Shown here: positions 63,314 to 64,000 of the stretch, piece by piece | Numbering within the stretch: position 1 is the first letter of the stretch | How the letters are laid out: each line of letters opens with the position of its first letter | NCBI RefSeq assembly: GCF_022458895.1 | Contig: NZ_JAINFL010000001.1 | Span: 372,001-436,000, forward strand | Source: Roseihalotalea indica | Lineage (GTDB): Bacteria > Bacteroidota > Bacteroidia > Cytophagales > Cyclobacteriaceae | Length of the DNA stretch: 64,000 nucleotides | Direction of reading: 5' to 3' | Position numbers and translations under genes: made by a program | The notes under the pieces: generated by a model | Database searches by the model: none | The model's input: only the letters and a program-made list of their open reading frames with translations | Told to the model about the DNA's origin: nothing

Positions 63314-64000
63314 ATGAAATATTTACTCCTTACCTGCCTGAGTCTGCTTTCAACTATCTCTCTACAAGCTCAGGAGTCGCTTTCTTTGTCTGATGCCATA
63401 CAGATCGGACTGGAAAGTAATTTTGATATTCGGATTGAGCAATTGAATGTGGAAGTGGCCCGGAATAATAACAACTGGGGCGCGGCTGGTCGCTGGCCTA
63501 CCATTTCTTTTAATATTAGTCAGAATAATAATTTCCGGGATGTACAGAACGCCGCCAACCCTTTCCAACCTACTGGTTTAACTATTTCTAACGGCTTTGG
63601 TCCGGGAGTCTCAGTGAGTTGGGTTTTGTTTGATGGGTTTAGTGTACATGTACGGCGGGAGCAGCTTCAGAAGTTGCAGGAATTGACGATGGGAAATGCC
63701 GAAGTGGTGATTGAGAATGCAGTACAGGCGATTATCACTCAGTATTATTCCGTACAACTGGAGCGAGAGCGTCTGGATGCCCTGACCACCGTATTTAGTC
63801 TCTCTAGAGATCGATACGAGTATGTCAAGATCAGAGGGGAACTGGGAAGTGCCGTAACTTTCGATATCTTACAAGAGCAAAATGCCCTGTTAACCGATTC
63901 ATCTAACATGGTGACACAGGAGATCAACTATGTAAATGCCCGTCGCACGTTGAATTTACTAATGGGGCAGGACGTTAGCACCCGGTATGAGCTAACCGAT
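63314..64000 (+). CDS. TolC family outer-membrane channel, truncated by window end
   Basis: The 229 codons visible encode the start of a TolC-type channel. The signal peptide ends near SLQAQ, then LSLSDAIQIGLESNFDIRIEQL is the standard first helix (given as LSLSDAIQIGL), with GPGVSVSWVLFDGF marking the first barrel strands and the Q-rich helices that follow. The gene has no stop before base 64000, so it continues outside the window. It follows the pump by 147 bases and completes an adaptor-pump-channel set. Confidence 0.9.
   Translation, partial: MKYLLLTCLSLLSTISLQAQESLSLSDAIQIGLESNFDIRIEQLNVEVARNNNNWGAAGRWPTISFNISQNNNFRDVQNAANPFQPTGLTISNGFGPGVSVSWVLFDGFSVHVRREQLQKLQELTMGNAEVVIENAVQAIITQYYSVQLERERLDALTTVFSLSRDRYEYVKIRGELGSAVTFDILQEQNALLTDSSNMVTQEINYVNARRTLNLLMGQDVSTRYELTD

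Overview
This window reads as chromosomal DNA of a marine-type Bacteroidetes bacterium, most likely order Cytophagales. The evidence is a type IX secretion C-terminal sorting domain, a large TonB-dependent receptor with a carboxypeptidase-regulatory N-domain, DUF5916 and DUF4834 proteins, a CarB without its C-terminal regulatory domain, weak Shine-Dalgarno usage with several TTG starts, and promoters of the Bacteroidetes form TTTG-N19-TAnnTTTG. I saw no rRNA, tRNA, CRISPR array, insertion sequence or phage gene. The window is gene dense and complete except for a TolC-type gene cut by the right edge.

Layout. 1-7.1 kb: ndk, a Tat-exported LD-carboxypeptidase-like S66 peptidase, a periplasmic TolB-propeller/amidohydrolase fusion, then dipeptide epimerase with a KBL/AONS-like PLP enzyme (peptide and murein-peptide metabolism). 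7.1-16.6 kb: a DUF5916 outer-membrane protein, carB-DUF4834, and an opposing operon phhB-rsmI-lnt-suhB, plus a DUF493 protein. 16.6-20.7 kb: an accessory minus-strand group: a group II aromatic-type amino acid decarboxylase, a GNAT acetyltransferase resembling arylalkylamine N-acetyltransferases, a STAS/SpoIIAA-like protein, and an uncharacterised protein with a kinase-like active-site pattern. 21-27.1 kb: a secreted two-repeat beta-sandwich protein and the core cluster pheT - coiled-coil protein - zapA - rny - PH-domain protein. 27.4-35 kb: a GAF-type histidine kinase, an AhpD-like protein, two GT87-type membrane glycosyltransferases and another polytopic protein around sucD. 35.4-47 kb: a DASS transporter, an outer-membrane protein, a T9SS-secreted esterase, a metallophosphoesterase, DUF3109, a D-aminoacylase-like lipoprotein and an M28 peptidase. 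47.2-57.6 kb: mostly minus-strand exported proteins: a TonB receptor, purine nucleoside permease (NUP), a secreted adenosine deaminase, a small barrel protein with an EF-hand loop, a class A beta-lactamase-like lipoprotein and a lipoprotein serpin. 58-64 kb: a DUF892 ferritin-like protein and an RND efflux operon (adaptor, pump, TolC).

How they work together. The NUP, adenosine deaminase and TonB receptor fit periplasmic purine nucleoside salvage. The serpin and the many exported peptidases/amidohydrolases fit a surface that degrades polymers and must control proteolysis. The decarboxylase-acetyltransferase pair fits production of N-acetylated amines.

The best candidates for something undescribed are: that amine cassette with its intergenic palindromes; the kinase-like orphan; a serpin with predicted P1 Arg-Ser; an intergenic hairpin family with compensatory stem changes near 46.85-47.04 kb; and a possible attenuation leader in front of pheT. 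None is proven by sequence alone.
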